A stretch of 64,000 nucleotides of DNA from Vulcanococcus limneticus LL (lineage in GTDB: Bacteria; Cyanobacteriota; Cyanobacteriia; PCC-6307; Cyanobiaceae): positions 62,001 to 126,000 of the forward strand of contig NZ_NQLA01000004.1 of NCBI RefSeq assembly GCF_002252705.1, read 5' to 3'. The notes under the pieces were generated by a model. The model did not search any database. It worked only from the letters and a program-made list of their open reading frames with translations, and was not told the origin of the DNA. The position numbers and the translations under genes were made by a program. Shown here one piece after another: positions 55,201-61,838 of the stretch (position 1 is the stretch's first letter; each line of letters begins with the position of its first letter).

Positions 55201-55418
55201 TTGCGCGGCAATCGGTCTGCCTGCACCACGGCGCGCACGGTGCCCTCCAGGAGCAGGTAGAGCTGATCCCCCGGCGAATCAGGGCGAGTGAGCACCTGCC
55301 CGAGGCGAAAGCGCAGCAGCTGGGCCTGCTCGGCGAGGCGATCCAGCAGGGCCTCCTCCTGGTCGGCCAGGAAGGGGAAACGACGGAGCAGATCCTTCAT
55401 CGCCGTGGTGCTGGCCAT
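52260..55418 (-). CDS. Type I secretion ABC exporter with cyclic-nucleotide-binding and C39-like domains
   Basis: A 1052-aa protein. Residues ~10-140 form a cyclic-nucleotide-binding domain (FRLGQVLTRPDSPGDQLYLLLEGTV, LGPGAVMGWSAL). A Gly/Pro/Asn linker follows (about 230-315). Residues ~325-450 form a C39 peptidase-like domain with no catalytic Cys where one is expected (PLDSPIAAFRML), as in RTX transporters that do not process cargo. The TM domain covers about 470-760. The ATPase has Walker A GTSGSGKST (825-833), signature LSGGQ (929-933), Walker B MLIMDEATSALD and H985. It likely powers export of the neighbouring RTX and repeat proteins. Confidence 0.9.
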   Translation of the reverse strand: MASTTAMKDLLRRFPFLADQEEALLDRLAEQAQLLRFRLGQVLTRPDSPGDQLYLLLEGTVRAVVQADRLPRKVGTLQRLGPGAVMGWSALSCGRPCEALIASSDVVVLALPHAELRLAAAQHTVLARRFSASVHVAELFAALDAHLRDYPRALGREVIQAAVALADSSTALWVEADQLEALDGEKLWLVSAGPLPVGTLLPTRLPLQGEGPLRVLGIDRQRLAAQLEGPAAGSQPSANGHGPSSNGHGLVAPTPAANGAEPASGGGGGALVPASPLQLLRWQEHLQLQDPEAIPQAQDLEDFEPPEPADVDRQPPEAFPWHRGIGPLDSPIAAFRMLCDHLGLPFRRELLLRIFTDQVKRHGEASLALAGAVAESIGLQTQLLEIDADRVARLTAPLLVRWGNGMAVVYRVQARKLVLGIPAVGNQELTLEEFKEQWGAQGEVLTLSVNEFTPKRKFGFRWFLPALQQHRAVLIEVLLASFFVQLFGLVNPLLIQQIIDKVIINNSPTALGMLGTLLVVFAVFEGLLLALRTFLFIDTTNRIDLSLGSRIIDHLLRLPLSYFDRRPVGEVTNRISELEKVRGFLTGTALTTILDAVFALLYIVVMLIYSWQLTLITLSVIPVLVGLTLMVSPIVRNQLQSRAVANARTQSHLVEVLSSMMTVKAQNIELRSRWKWQDLYTDYVADGFDNTLLSTTASTFSAFLNKLSSLLVIWGGAALVLKGELSLGELIAFRIIAGYVTAPLLRMTSIWQSVQETSLSLERLSDVIDTPQEAPADNASRIVMPQIKGKVEFRDIHFRYQRSSPLLLNGVNLVLEEGNFVAIVGTSGSGKSTLTKLLARLYAPEAGTVLVDDIDISKVELYSLRRQLGIVPQDTVLFDGSVEENITLTNPEASSEEIIEAATVAAAHDFVMALPAGYSTNVGERGSSLSGGQRQRIAIARTILQRPRMLIMDEATSALDYQTERVVCENLMQNLRGCTTLFITHRLSSIVNADMIVCMGNGAVLEVGSHEVLMANRGPYYALFCQQGRTGSSSSSASKASYGGLPLIQSLQ

Positions 55419-55421
55419 GGA

Positions 55422-56339
55422 TCAATTCTCTGCGGAGCCGACAAGTGTGGTGGGGGCTGAAACGCCGGTACCTGCGGTGGCGGGACTCGCGCTGGGCGAG
55501 GCCGGAGCGGTGGCGGTGGCCGGGGGGAGGAGAGACTCCGAGGGGGATTGGTCGGGCACGGGCTTCAGAGGAGTCGCGATTGCCAGCAGCCTGGGATAAA
55601 CAGCCGCGATACACTCCTTGATGATAGGTTCAATCTGGCGCTCAAGAAGTTCCTGTAACAACTTCAAGCGGGTGTCGTCATCCAGCCGCGCCGGTTCACG
55701 GTGCTCCAGCTGCAGGAGCACGATGAGATCGTCAACCCGGGTGGGAGAAGAGATGTCGCCAACGGCCAGCTGGGCGAGGGCCGTCTGGATGGCCTGATGG
55801 GGCTGCTCGATGGGCATCGGCCCCACCAGCCCATAGGTGAAACGCTCATCACCGATTGAATACTGGCGAGCCAGCACACCAAAATCGGCCTCATCATCCA
55901 TCAGGCGAAAGAAGATCTCTTCCGCCAAGCCCACTGAGCGTACGCACAACATGCGATAAACGACGCGCTCCAGGCTTGTTCGCCTCTCCAGGAAATAATT
56001 CTCGAGTTGGTCCTCGTAGGCGAGCTCCACCCACTGACGCAGTCGCAGCTGGTGCCAGCGTTGCGACAGCACGGGGCGAAACGATTCGGGAGCAGCCGAC
56101 AGCCAGTCTCCCCTGAGCTCGCTGGGGGGAGGCGATGGCAGGCCTTGCCACAACTGCGCCAGCAGGGATGCCTCCTCGTCCTTGGCAATCTGCACGGAAG
56201 CCACCAGCTGACGGATCAGGTGGTCGCGGGTCAGTTGCTGAAGAACGCCACGCTCCTGCAGAAACTCAGCCAGGGGGCGTGAGGCGATACTTTCGGCGGC
56301 AGCGACCAGGTCGTGCTGCAGGGCGGCGGTATCGATCAT
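55422..56339 (-). CDS. Parvulin-like peptidyl-prolyl isomerase of the secretion operon
   Basis: A 305-aa protein. An N-terminal helical region (residues 1-120) precedes a parvulin-type PpiC/SurA-like domain at about 124-213: FFRLMDDEADFGVLARQYSIGDERFTYGLVGPMPIEQPHQAIQTALAQLAVGDISSPTRVDDLIVLLQLEHRE compared by key positions, with FGVLARQYS and GDISSP as the clearest matches. A Pro/Ala/Ser tail ends it (255-305). There is no signal peptide, so it should act in the cytosol, perhaps keeping cargo export-ready. It ends 3 bases before the exporter start. Confidence 0.75.
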   Translation of the reverse strand: MIDTAALQHDLVAAAESIASRPLAEFLQERGVLQQLTRDHLIRQLVASVQIAKDEEASLLAQLWQGLPSPPPSELRGDWLSAAPESFRPVLSQRWHQLRLRQWVELAYEDQLENYFLERRTSLERVVYRMLCVRSVGLAEEIFFRLMDDEADFGVLARQYSIGDERFTYGLVGPMPIEQPHQAIQTALAQLAVGDISSPTRVDDLIVLLQLEHREPARLDDDTRLKLLQELLERQIEPIIKECIAAVYPRLLAIATPLKPVPDQSPSESLLPPATATAPASPSASPATAGTGVSAPTTLVGSAEN

Positions 56340-56430
56340 GAACGCGGAGCCATGGAGGGATTCAAAGACACAGTCGGCATGGACTTGCCGACGTCACAAC
56401 CCGAACAGAACCTTATTAGCCATGGGGTGA

Positions 56431-56465
56431 AAAGGAAAAGAGCCAGACCAGGACTGGTCTGGCTC
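56431..56465 (-). terminator. Rho-independent terminator after the 1013-aa repeat protein gene
   Basis: An 11-bp perfect stem GAGCCAGACCA / TGGTCTGGCTC with a 4-nt loop (56440-56465). On the minus strand it is followed by TTTTCCTTT. It separates the repeat-protein gene from the secretion operon. Confidence 0.85.
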
Positions 56466-56505
56466 CTGAGGGGGCAGCAGCGCGAACGATGCTGCCGGCG
56501 ATCGA

Positions 56506-59500
56506 TCAGGGGTTGTTGACGATCGACTGGGTGATACCACCCGCCGAGGCGTTGACAATGCCACTACCAATCAGATTGATGGAGTAGTTGTCAATACCAA
56601 TGACATTGCTGGTGGCGGTAGCCGTAGCGGTGCCACTGGTGGAATTGGCGGTGACGATGTTCTCGAGGTAAGCCGTGCCCGACACATTGCCATTGACGGT
56701 GATCTTGTTGCCGGCGGCTCCACCACCGGAGAGGCCGAAGGCATCAATGGCACCGACAGCGTTCGCGTTGCCATTGTTGGCCGTCGCGGTGGTGCTGAAC
56801 AGGCCGAAGGCATCACCGCTAACAAGGTTGAGGTTCGTGACAAGGCCGGCGGTCACGTTGGCATCGGAAATACCAACGAGGCCCAGGCCATTCGTGGTGG
56901 CCGTGGCATCGCCGGTGAGCGAGGTCGCCGTCGTACTTCCCAGGCCAGCGGCAGCGCCGAGCACATCGCCGGTGTTGCTGCCGGCCGTGAGCTGGGTGGT
57001 AGCCGCGCCGTTGCCATCGATACCCGCCAGACCAACAAGGAGGCCGGCACTGGCATCGCCACTGCTGGCGGTGGCGCTCACCCCATAGGGCGTGCCCGGG
57101 GCGGTAAAGCTACCGAGGATGGCCTGACCGGAGATGTCCCCCTTGGAACCAATCAGGATGGTCGAGCTTCCCTCCAGATCAATACCGGCTCCCAGCAGGC
57201 TGGCGGTGGCGCCGGCATTGCCAGCATTGCTGCTGGCGCTGCTGGAACCGACAGTCTGGGAGACACCCGAGACGTCGCCCTCCAGGCCGATCTTGATGTT
57301 GTTGACCACGCTGGCATCGGGAGGATTGATGCCATCCTGGTTGCCAAAGAAGTTGTTGGGATCAACCCCAAGGGAGATACCCGTGGAGAGCAGCTTGACT
57401 TCGGCGTCAGCGTTATCACCGGTAATCGGAGGGCCGGGCAGGAAGGGATCGGTGCCGTTGGAGGTGGCCGATGCCCCTGCATTCACAAATGATGTGCCCG
57501 TCACGCCGGAGGCGATCTTACCCGCACCAGGAGTCAGGGAACCGGTGCCAATGGTGATGTCACTGTTGTAGACACCGGAGCTGAGGTAGTACTGGTTCGC
57601 TCCGGTACTGTTGCCGACCCGGGCTGAAGCCGCACCGCTGTTGCTGCTGGCGGTGGCCCCAAGCTGCGACAAGTCGGCGGCATCCACCCGGCCGTTCAAG
57701 CCCACCGAGATGGGGGAGTTGTCGATGGCGATCGATGAGGAGCCCGCACCGGAGGTGGCAGTGGCGGCATCCCCCGTAACGCCTGTCACGGTGGCGGAGG
57801 ATGAGATCTCAGACTGGGTGAAAGCTGAGATCGGACCTGGATTGAAAGCCGTCGTGTAGGGGTCAGCCGGGGGGAAGGCCGGAACGTAGGCGTTATCGGC
57901 GTTCAGCCCCACCGTCAGGGAGGAGTCCTTCAGGCCGGCGGTGTTGGATTGCACACCGGAGCTGGCCGTGGCGATGCCATTGACCGCCGCAGCCGTGGCG
58001 TCCACATCCAGCTGGCCCGTCGTCTGGAAGACGTTGATATTCTGGCCAACGACGATGTTGGTCAGGTAGGCGCCAAAGGTCTGATCCTGGAAGCCAGCCG
58101 AGGCCAGCGGATCGGCGTTGCTGGTATTGGTGGCCGACGCGTTGGCGTTCTGGGTGTTATCGGCGTAGAGGGTGAACGAACCATTACCGCCGATCGACAC
58201 ACCAGGCCCTGCAACAACAGGCCCAGGCACGGCAGGACCGTTGATGCCGCCCAGGGCCAGGCCGATCACAAAGGTGTTGTCCGTGGTCGCCGTGACATCG
58301 GCACCGCCGGTGGTGACCGACGAAGCCGTGGCATTACTGGTGACGGCGCCGCCAGCGGCAATGTTGCCATCCTGGCCAATCTTGATGGCGGACCCAGCAT
58401 TGGGCACTGGGTTCGCGAAGCCCCGCAGCACGCTCTCATCACCGATACCCACGGTCTCATCGACCGAGGCCAGGGCATCGGCATCGCCATTCACGGAGCC
58501 GGCGGTGGCGTTGGTCTCGCCGTGGGCCTTGCCGCTGACGGTGCCAACCTGGCCGATCAGGATCTGCAGGCCGGATGCGCTGGTGGGGGGACCACCAAAA
58601 GTGGCGACACCATTCTGATAGATACCACCGAGCAGGTCGGCCTGGGCCGTGGCGTTGGCAGCGCCCGAGACGGTGTTGGCCGTGGCGCCGATCTGCACCA
58701 GGGCAGCCCCAGGGGTGGCTGGAACCCCCACTTCCGATCGGATGGTGGTGTTGCCGGCGCCGAAGGAGAGCACCAGGGGCTCCAGGCCACCGGAGTTGCC
58801 AGCGGCACCGGAGAAGCCGCTGTGCAGGATGCCGGCGTACTGGTTGCGGGCAAAGTCGTCGAGGCCGGCCCGGGCTGTTGCACTGCCGGTTGTCGTCGTG
58901 GCGGAGGCGTTGGTGACGCCGTCCAGCTGAACATTCACCAGATTCGCCTGGCCGGCAACGCCGCCCACCTTGATGCTGGTGTCGTAAATGCCGTAGGCAT
59001 TGCCGGGATCGGCATTGGCCAGGGCATTACCAGTGGTGGTTGTCGCCGTGGAGCGAACGCCGTTGTCAACGAAGACATTGATAGCGCTCGAGCCACCAAT
59101 CGCCAGCTGACCTGGGGTGTTGTCGCCCGCAACGGTGCCGTTGTTGCCCAGGTAAATGATGCCGCCACCGATGGGGCCGCTGCCGATAAAGGCACCGCCA
59201 TTGGTGTTACCGGACAGCGCGAAACCATTGGTGGCCTGGGCCGTGGCATTGCTGTCCGCCGCCGTGGCCGAGGCTGTGGTGTTGGCGTACTGAGCGGCCA
59301 GGACCGAGCCGTTCAGGCCGATGGAGATGGGGGAGGTGCCCGCGTCACCAAACAGGAGGCCCACCTGGGCATTGTTCTGGGCGGTGGCTACGGCCGGAGT
59401 GCCAACGCCCTGAGTTTCAGTCGCGGAGGTGACGTTGAAGCCCGTGCCATTGGGATTCAGCGTCGAGAGCGCCTGGATCAGACCCGATCCCGCAATGGAG

Positions 59501-59547
59501 ATCGGTACATTGTTAATAGCAATGTAAGTGGATTGCGCGAAAGCCAT
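56506..59547 (-). CDS. 1013-aa Ala/Gly/Thr/Asn-rich repeat protein, probable secreted surface protein
   Basis: A 1013-aa protein with no recognised domain. It is built from at least eight diverged units of roughly 70-85 residues with a pattern like I-x-IG-xx-G-x-V-x-G then A-x-A-T/S-x-x-G-x-A-x-A. Examples are PISIGLNGSV...NTTASATAADSNATAQ, ILIGQVGTVSGKAHGETNATAGSVNGDADA and NIKIGLEGDVSG...SSSASSNAGNAGATA. I find no Cys or Trp and very few basic residues. It has no signal peptide, RTX units or membrane segment. It is likely an extended beta-structure exported by the adjacent type I system; this is inference. ATG 59547 (MAFAQSTYIAINNVP) is preferred over the upstream start at 59595. Confidence 0.7.
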   Translation of the reverse strand: MAFAQSTYIAINNVPISIAGSGLIQALSTLNPNGTGFNVTSATETQGVGTPAVATAQNNAQVGLLFGDAGTSPISIGLNGSVLAAQYANTTASATAADSNATAQATNGFALSGNTNGGAFIGSGPIGGGIIYLGNNGTVAGDNTPGQLAIGGSSAINVFVDNGVRSTATTTTGNALANADPGNAYGIYDTSIKVGGVAGQANLVNVQLDGVTNASATTTTGSATARAGLDDFARNQYAGILHSGFSGAAGNSGGLEPLVLSFGAGNTTIRSEVGVPATPGAALVQIGATANTVSGAANATAQADLLGGIYQNGVATFGGPPTSASGLQILIGQVGTVSGKAHGETNATAGSVNGDADALASVDETVGIGDESVLRGFANPVPNAGSAIKIGQDGNIAAGGAVTSNATASSVTTGGADVTATTDNTFVIGLALGGINGPAVPGPVVAGPGVSIGGNGSFTLYADNTQNANASATNTSNADPLASAGFQDQTFGAYLTNIVVGQNINVFQTTGQLDVDATAAAVNGIATASSGVQSNTAGLKDSSLTVGLNADNAYVPAFPPADPYTTAFNPGPISAFTQSEISSSATVTGVTGDAATATSGAGSSSIAIDNSPISVGLNGRVDAADLSQLGATASSNSGAASARVGNSTGANQYYLSSGVYNSDITIGTGSLTPGAGKIASGVTGTSFVNAGASATSNGTDPFLPGPPITGDNADAEVKLLSTGISLGVDPNNFFGNQDGINPPDASVVNNIKIGLEGDVSGVSQTVGSSSASSNAGNAGATASLLGAGIDLEGSSTILIGSKGDISGQAILGSFTAPGTPYGVSATASSGDASAGLLVGLAGIDGNGAATTQLTAGSNTGDVLGAAAGLGSTTATSLTGDATATTNGLGLVGISDANVTAGLVTNLNLVSGDAFGLFSTTATANNGNANAVGAIDAFGLSGGGAAGNKITVNGNVSGTAYLENIVTANSTSGTATATATSNVIGIDNYSINLIGSGIVNASAGGITQSIVNNP

Positions 59548-59894
59548 TTCGGGTAGTCGTGTGGTGTGGAGGCAGCGTCCACCGCCCCTGCGCAAAGGCT
59601 AGCCACGGAACCACGAGTTGCTCGACCCATTAGGAACGCTGATGCAATTCTATATCAAGATTTCCCAATGGTTCGGGCGATGACATACAGCCCGGCAGTG
59701 AAAAGTTATGTGTCCAGATTACCCCGATGATGTGTTCGGCTTTACCCCCAAGGGTCAGCAGCGCACCAAGGGGTGCCTGAGCCTGGCGACCCGACCGGCT
59801 TTCTATGGTCAGCCCAAAGAAGTGAGGTGGCAACAGCCACAACTCACTGCAAAGGGAGCCGAACCCGATAGAGGCTCAACTGTAAAGCCAGCGA
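59548..59894. other. 347-base intergenic region between the repeat-protein gene and the 238-aa RTX gene
   Basis: No coding sequence or RNA gene is evident. It probably holds the promoter of the repeat protein: TAGAAT at 59647-59652 (minus strand) would give a leader of about 100 nt, and TAGCCT lies 54 nt before the start. The distal part is the 3' flank of the 238-aa RTX gene, with no clear terminator. Confidence 0.5.
59647..59652 (-). promoter_or_regulatory. -10 element candidate for the 1013-aa repeat protein gene
   Basis: TAGAAT on the minus strand, embedded in TATAGAAT, about 105 nt before ATG 59547. Longer leader than other genes here. Confidence 0.35.
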
Positions 59895-60611
59895 TCAGCC
59901 GATAAAATTGATATCAGTCAGGGCAAAGGCCTTGTCACCACTGACGATCGTCGTCACCTTGCCGTTGAAAGTGACCTGGAGGGTATTCGTGCCGATGCCA
60001 GCGAAATTGAAATCTCCCGGCTTGCCCTTAAAGGCCAACTTATCAATCCCGTTGGATCCGAAATCTTGGATCACGTCCTGATCACCACCCTGGAGGGCAT
60101 CAGGAGTGAAGTAGGCCGTATCGTTACCACGCCCAAGACGAATCAAGTCGTTACCAGCACCGGGATTCACCAGGTCATTGCCAGCTGCAGCCTTGATGGT
60201 GTCGTTGCCGGCCTTGCCACGGATGAAATCGTTGCACTTCGACCCGATGATCGAGTCGTTGCCGGATCCACCGCCGAGGTAGTAACGGAATCCCCCGTCG
60301 GGAATTTGGTTGCCAGCAGCCTGGGCAATCGTGATGGCAGGCTGATCCTCGAAATCAGGGGAAACGAGCGTGTTGAGATCTACAAATGGGCCCTGGTCCG
60401 GCGGCAGGCAATAGGCCTTCTGAAAGTTATAGGTTTTATCGCCGGTGTCGCAGAAGAACGCGGCTTCGATCACGGCTCCGGCGCCACTATTTTGGGCACC
60501 GGTGACGGTGGTTTTGCCAAAGTTATAAATGGTGTTATTGGAGCCAGCGCTGTATATCTCTTCGCAGCAGAGGAAGTAGGTCTGATCGACAGTATCAATG
60601 ACGCAGGACAT
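59895..60611 (-). CDS. Small Cys-containing RTX protein
   Basis: A 238-aa protein. The N-terminal ~95 residues carry five Cys (C3, C15, C16, C54 and C68, in SCVIDT, FLCCEE, AFFCDTG and KAYCLPP). Then RTX-type repeats follow: YLGGGSGNDSIIGSKCNDFIRGKAGNDTI, AGNDLVNPGAGNDLIRLGRGND and the C-terminal half GIDKLAFKGKPGDFNFAG...GDKAFALTDINFIG, which resembles the serralysin-like C-terminal beta domain. There is no signal peptide. It is probably calcium-binding and exported by type I secretion, in which case this system could be the exporter. TAGGGT lies 27 nt before ATG 60611. Confidence 0.78.
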   Translation of the reverse strand: MSCVIDTVDQTYFLCCEEIYSAGSNNTIYNFGKTTVTGAQNSGAGAVIEAAFFCDTGDKTYNFQKAYCLPPDQGPFVDLNTLVSPDFEDQPAITIAQAAGNQIPDGGFRYYLGGGSGNDSIIGSKCNDFIRGKAGNDTIKAAAGNDLVNPGAGNDLIRLGRGNDTAYFTPDALQGGDQDVIQDFGSNGIDKLAFKGKPGDFNFAGIGTNTLQVTFNGKVTTIVSGDKAFALTDINFIG

Positions 60612-60632
60612 GCCGGAATTTCTGCTGCCCGC

Positions 60633-60638
60633 ACCCTA
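60633..60638 (-). promoter_or_regulatory. -10 element candidate for the small RTX gene
   Basis: TAGGGT on the minus strand, 27 nt before ATG 60611. Confidence 0.4.
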
Positions 60639-60686
60639 GCCGGACTCCCCTAGGGCCGGCCATCCCGCTTTAGGATTTCTTCAAGT

Positions 60687-61838
60687 TCACGGTTTCAGGT
60701 CGGCGTCCGGGGGGTGCTCCAGGTCGCGCCAGAGTTGATGGGCCTCGGCGAGCACACCCTCCCGCAGGCGCTCGGACAGATCTGCCGGGAGGTCCCCATA
60801 GGCCTCAGGAGCTGCATTGTGGCGCACCCTCCAGGCCCCCCGCTGACCCTCACTGGCCCAAGGCAGGGGCGGCAAGCCGAGGAAGGCCAACACCCGGGCC
60901 AGCACCGCCGGCGGATCCGCCGCCAGATCCTCCAGGCGCAGCACCAGCAGCTGGTCGGCAGGGAACTGGTGGCGCCAGCGCTGCAGCTGGGCTGGGTAGA
61001 GACTGCCCGTGAGGCAGTTGGGATGGTGCCAGCCCAGGGCGTTCCGCTGCTCCGGTGACAGGGCCGCGAGCTCGTCCGCCTCCTGCTCCAGCACCCGAGC
61101 CGCCTCCCCCTGCAACCCCTCCTGGCGCTGCATGTGATGGAACCAGCTCAGGGCTCGCTCGAGCGGTTCCCGCAGGAGCACGATCAGCCGGGCCTCCGGC
61201 ATCAGGGTCGCCACCCGCTCCGGCCCACAGGGCAACTGCAGGTAGTTGGGCGTGGCTTCGATCCGCACGATGCCACTGCCGGGCCGGAACACCGGAAACT
61301 GGTTGCGGTACCAGGCCTCACCCCACTGCCAATAGCTGTCGAAGAAGTGCAGCTCCTTGCGGGGATGGGCCCAGATGCGCGGATGGCGGCTGAGGTAGGC
61401 GAGCAGGGAGGTGGTCCCACTCTTGGGGGCGCCAAGGATCAGGGCCTCGGGCAGCTGCGGTTCTGCCGCAGCGAGGAGGTGGGGCCGGTGCATGGGCCCG
61501 CAGCAGAGCTGGGCGGCGTGGTAGCTGCGCTGCAGCGCCGCTGCCTCCTCACCGCAGCGGCGCTGCCAGAAGGCCAGCACCTGCTGGGCCAGGGCCAGGT
61601 GGGGCACCCGCTCCACCACACCTCGGAGCCGGGGCTGCAGCTCCGCCACGTCGGCGTCGCTGAGGCGGGTGAACTGAAGCGCATGGTAGCTGGGCTGCCA
61701 GCGCGGCTCGGCCTCCAGGGAGGCCAGGAAGGCCTCCGCCGCAACGCGGAACCGGCCCGCAGCGCGGGCCTGCAACCCGGCCGTGTGCCGAGCCCGCGCC
61801 ACCTCGCTGGCCGCAGCAGCGGCAGCAGACTCAGCCAT
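60687..61838 (-). CDS. Sulfotransferase
   Basis: A 383-aa PAPS-dependent sulfotransferase. The N-terminal ~125 residues are helical, TPR-like (SLEAEPRWQPSYHALQF). The catalytic domain has the 5'-phosphosulfate loop GAPKSGTTSLLAYLSRHP (136-153) and the 3'-phosphate motif LREPLERALSWFHHMQ. The acceptor is unknown; together with the adjacent glycosyltransferase genes, sulfation of a surface glycan is likely. ATG 61838 overlaps the upstream gene's stop region by 8 bases, so it is co-transcribed. Confidence 0.85.
   Translation of the reverse strand: MAESAAAAAASEVARARHTAGLQARAAGRFRVAAEAFLASLEAEPRWQPSYHALQFTRLSDADVAELQPRLRGVVERVPHLALAQQVLAFWQRRCGEEAAALQRSYHAAQLCCGPMHRPHLLAAAEPQLPEALILGAPKSGTTSLLAYLSRHPRIWAHPRKELHFFDSYWQWGEAWYRNQFPVFRPGSGIVRIEATPNYLQLPCGPERVATLMPEARLIVLLREPLERALSWFHHMQRQEGLQGEAARVLEQEADELAALSPEQRNALGWHHPNCLTGSLYPAQLQRWRHQFPADQLLVLRLEDLAADPPAVLARVLAFLGLPPLPWASEGQRGAWRVRHNAAPEAYGDLPADLSERLREGVLAEAHQLWRDLEHPPDADLKP

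Noticed and set aside
56506-59547. Repeated units looked at as a possible CRISPR array or DNA repeat
   Set aside because: Repeats are diverged, coding and long; there are no exact short repeats with unique spacers.
57949-59556. 535-codon open frame on the plus strand
   Set aside because: Antisense to the repeat protein; its Gly/Arg/Val repeats mirror the Ala/Thr codons of the real gene.
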